A program made the position numbers and the translations under genes. The notes beneath the pieces are model-generated. The model was not told the DNA's origin and did no database searches. It saw only the letters and a list, made by a program, of their open reading frames with translations. A stretch of DNA of 64,000 bases. It comes from Omphiscola glabra (taxonomy: Eukaryota > Mollusca > Gastropoda > Lymnaeidae). Below, one piece after another: positions 63,042-64,000 of the stretch (positions are counted from its first letter, which is position 1; every line of letters starts with the position of its first letter). The stretch covers positions 49,524,850 through 49,588,849 of the forward strand of contig OZ024795.1 of assembly GCA_964017045.1 (NCBI GenBank), read 5' to 3'.

Positions 63042-64000
63042 TAATTATTATTATTATTATTATGGGTAGTTTTCTATAGCGTGGTACCCCAGCCTAGGGC
63101 TGGGCTCACCACGCTGTACATGCAAATTAAAATGAACTTAAAAATATAAATTAAAAACCAACCATTCCATAACAATTTACATGTGAAGCCATGGACGTCA
63201 CTCAGCAGCATCGTTTAACTTTCAGAGGGGGAATCAGTCAGGATAGTAAAGTTTAAAGAGGTGTGTTTTGAGTGCAGTTTTGAAGGCTGTGATGGTTGAT
63301 ATATTTCTGATGTGTAGTGGAAGAGAATTCCATTGTTTGGGGGCACAGTAAGAGAAATATCTTTCACCGTATGTTTTTGTGCGAGTCTTAGGGACAGAAA
63401 GAATACGATCGTCTGCGGAGGAGCGAAGCTGTCGAAGGGGTGAATAGACAGAGAGAATTTCGATTAGATATGAAGGGCAGGAATTCGAGAAAAAGTGGTG
63501 GCACAGAACAGAGAGTTTATAATCAATCCGTGCTTGTACAGGGAGCCAATGAAGTGAATGAAGTAGTGGTGTGACGTGATCACGTTTTTTTGCCTTTAAA
63601 ACTAGCCTAGCAGCTGAGTTTTGAACCTTTTGTAATCTTTCTAAGAAGTGTTTTGGTGAGCCTGACAGAAGAGAGTTGCAGTAGTCAAGACGAGAGAGAA
63701 CAAGAGCACAGACTAAGGTTTTTGTTGCACTAACTGTGAGGTAGTGGCGGATGGAGCTGATCTGACGGATAGCAGTGTATGCAGAGCGACAAATGTGAGA
63801 TATATGTTTATCTAGAGACATGTTGTTAGACAGAATATAACCAAGATTCCTAGTTGAGTATGTAAACTGTATGTCTGAGTTACCTACTTGAAATGAGGTG
63901 GGGAGAGCTGAGTTAGAGGATGATTTGTGATCATGAATAAGAAGTGCTTCCGTTTTGTCATCGTTAAGTTTCAACTTGCTGAGTATCATCCATGACTTGA
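63042..64000 (-). mobile_element. LINE-A, better-preserved 3' part (runs off right edge)
   Basis: Same family and 3' UTR as 14522-16631: both share GGTGAGCCCAGCCCTAG before the tail, here an AAT repeat (63042-63062). It lies on the minus strand beside the gypsy leader; the 5' part with most of RT is outside the window. Confidence 0.88.
63234..63989 (-). CDS. LINE-A reverse transcriptase C-terminal region (partial)
   Basis: 251 codons without a stop. Starts within LSKLKLNDDKTEALLI (after the RT catalytic motif), then RNLGYILSNNMSLDKHISHI, LVLSRLDYCNSLLSGSPKHF, SLHWLPVQARIDYKL and the C-terminus WNSLPLHIRN to FKLYYPD. The first codon shown is not the true start; the frame probably continues beyond the window. 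Being intact, it may belong to a young copy. Confidence 0.87.
   Translation of the reverse strand: MILSKLKLNDDKTEALLIHDHKSSSNSALPTSFQVGNSDIQFTYSTRNLGYILSNNMSLDKHISHICRSAYTAIRQISSIRHYLTVSATKTLVCALVLSRLDYCNSLLSGSPKHFLERLQKVQNSAARLVLKAKKRDHVTPLLHSLHWLPVQARIDYKLSVLCHHFFSNSCPSYLIEILSVYSPLRQLRSSADDRILSVPKTRTKTYGERYFSYCAPKQWNSLPLHIRNISTITAFKTALKTHLFKLYYPD

Overview
This is nuclear DNA from an animal, most likely a mollusc and probably a gastropod. It is AT-rich, its genes have many exons, and it is crowded with minisatellites and many kinds of transposon. The phylum is inferred from protein style and repeat families; no phylogenetic marker is present.

Two host genes are visible, both on the + strand. 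At 2765-8585 lie the last four coding exons of a Na+/Ca2+ exchanger (NCX/SLC8 family), covering the alpha-2 repeat and the C-terminal membrane helices; its upstream exons lie off the left edge. At 28201-47708 lie nine coding exons of a seven-transmembrane receptor of the adhesion/secretin (class B) type, with a signal peptide and a cysteine-rich N-terminus. The nine exons keep phase at every junction and sum to exactly 974 codons including the stop, which supports the model strongly.

The rest is mobile and repetitive DNA. From left to right: a Helitron-like element (1-2486) with a microsatellite core; the NCX exons with arrays in and around them; a GC-rich 714-bp retroposed cassette of unknown identity (9378-10091); a second Helitron-like copy (12205-13154); and a 42-45 bp satellite (14.1-22.4 kb) split by two non-LTR retrotransposons, the second itself split by a third Helitron-like copy. 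Next come further LINE fragments (24.5-27.3 kb) and then the receptor gene. Its introns hold about a dozen minisatellites, a Tigger/pogo element with a hAT MITE in its terminus, and a LINE with an inverted 5' half. The right end holds a composite repeat present twice (48.4-50.7 and 54.6-55.9 kb) and a broken Ty3/gypsy element (55.9-62.3 kb, minus strand). In that element integrase precedes reverse transcriptase, the Gmr1-like order. A LINE copy runs off the right edge.

The most notable observation concerns the last NCX intron. Both of its splice sites lie in tandem arrays: the donor in about 17 copies of a 42-bp unit that keeps the frame open, the acceptor in four copies of a 49-bp unit. I see no bacterial genes, CRISPR array, rRNA or tRNA gene.
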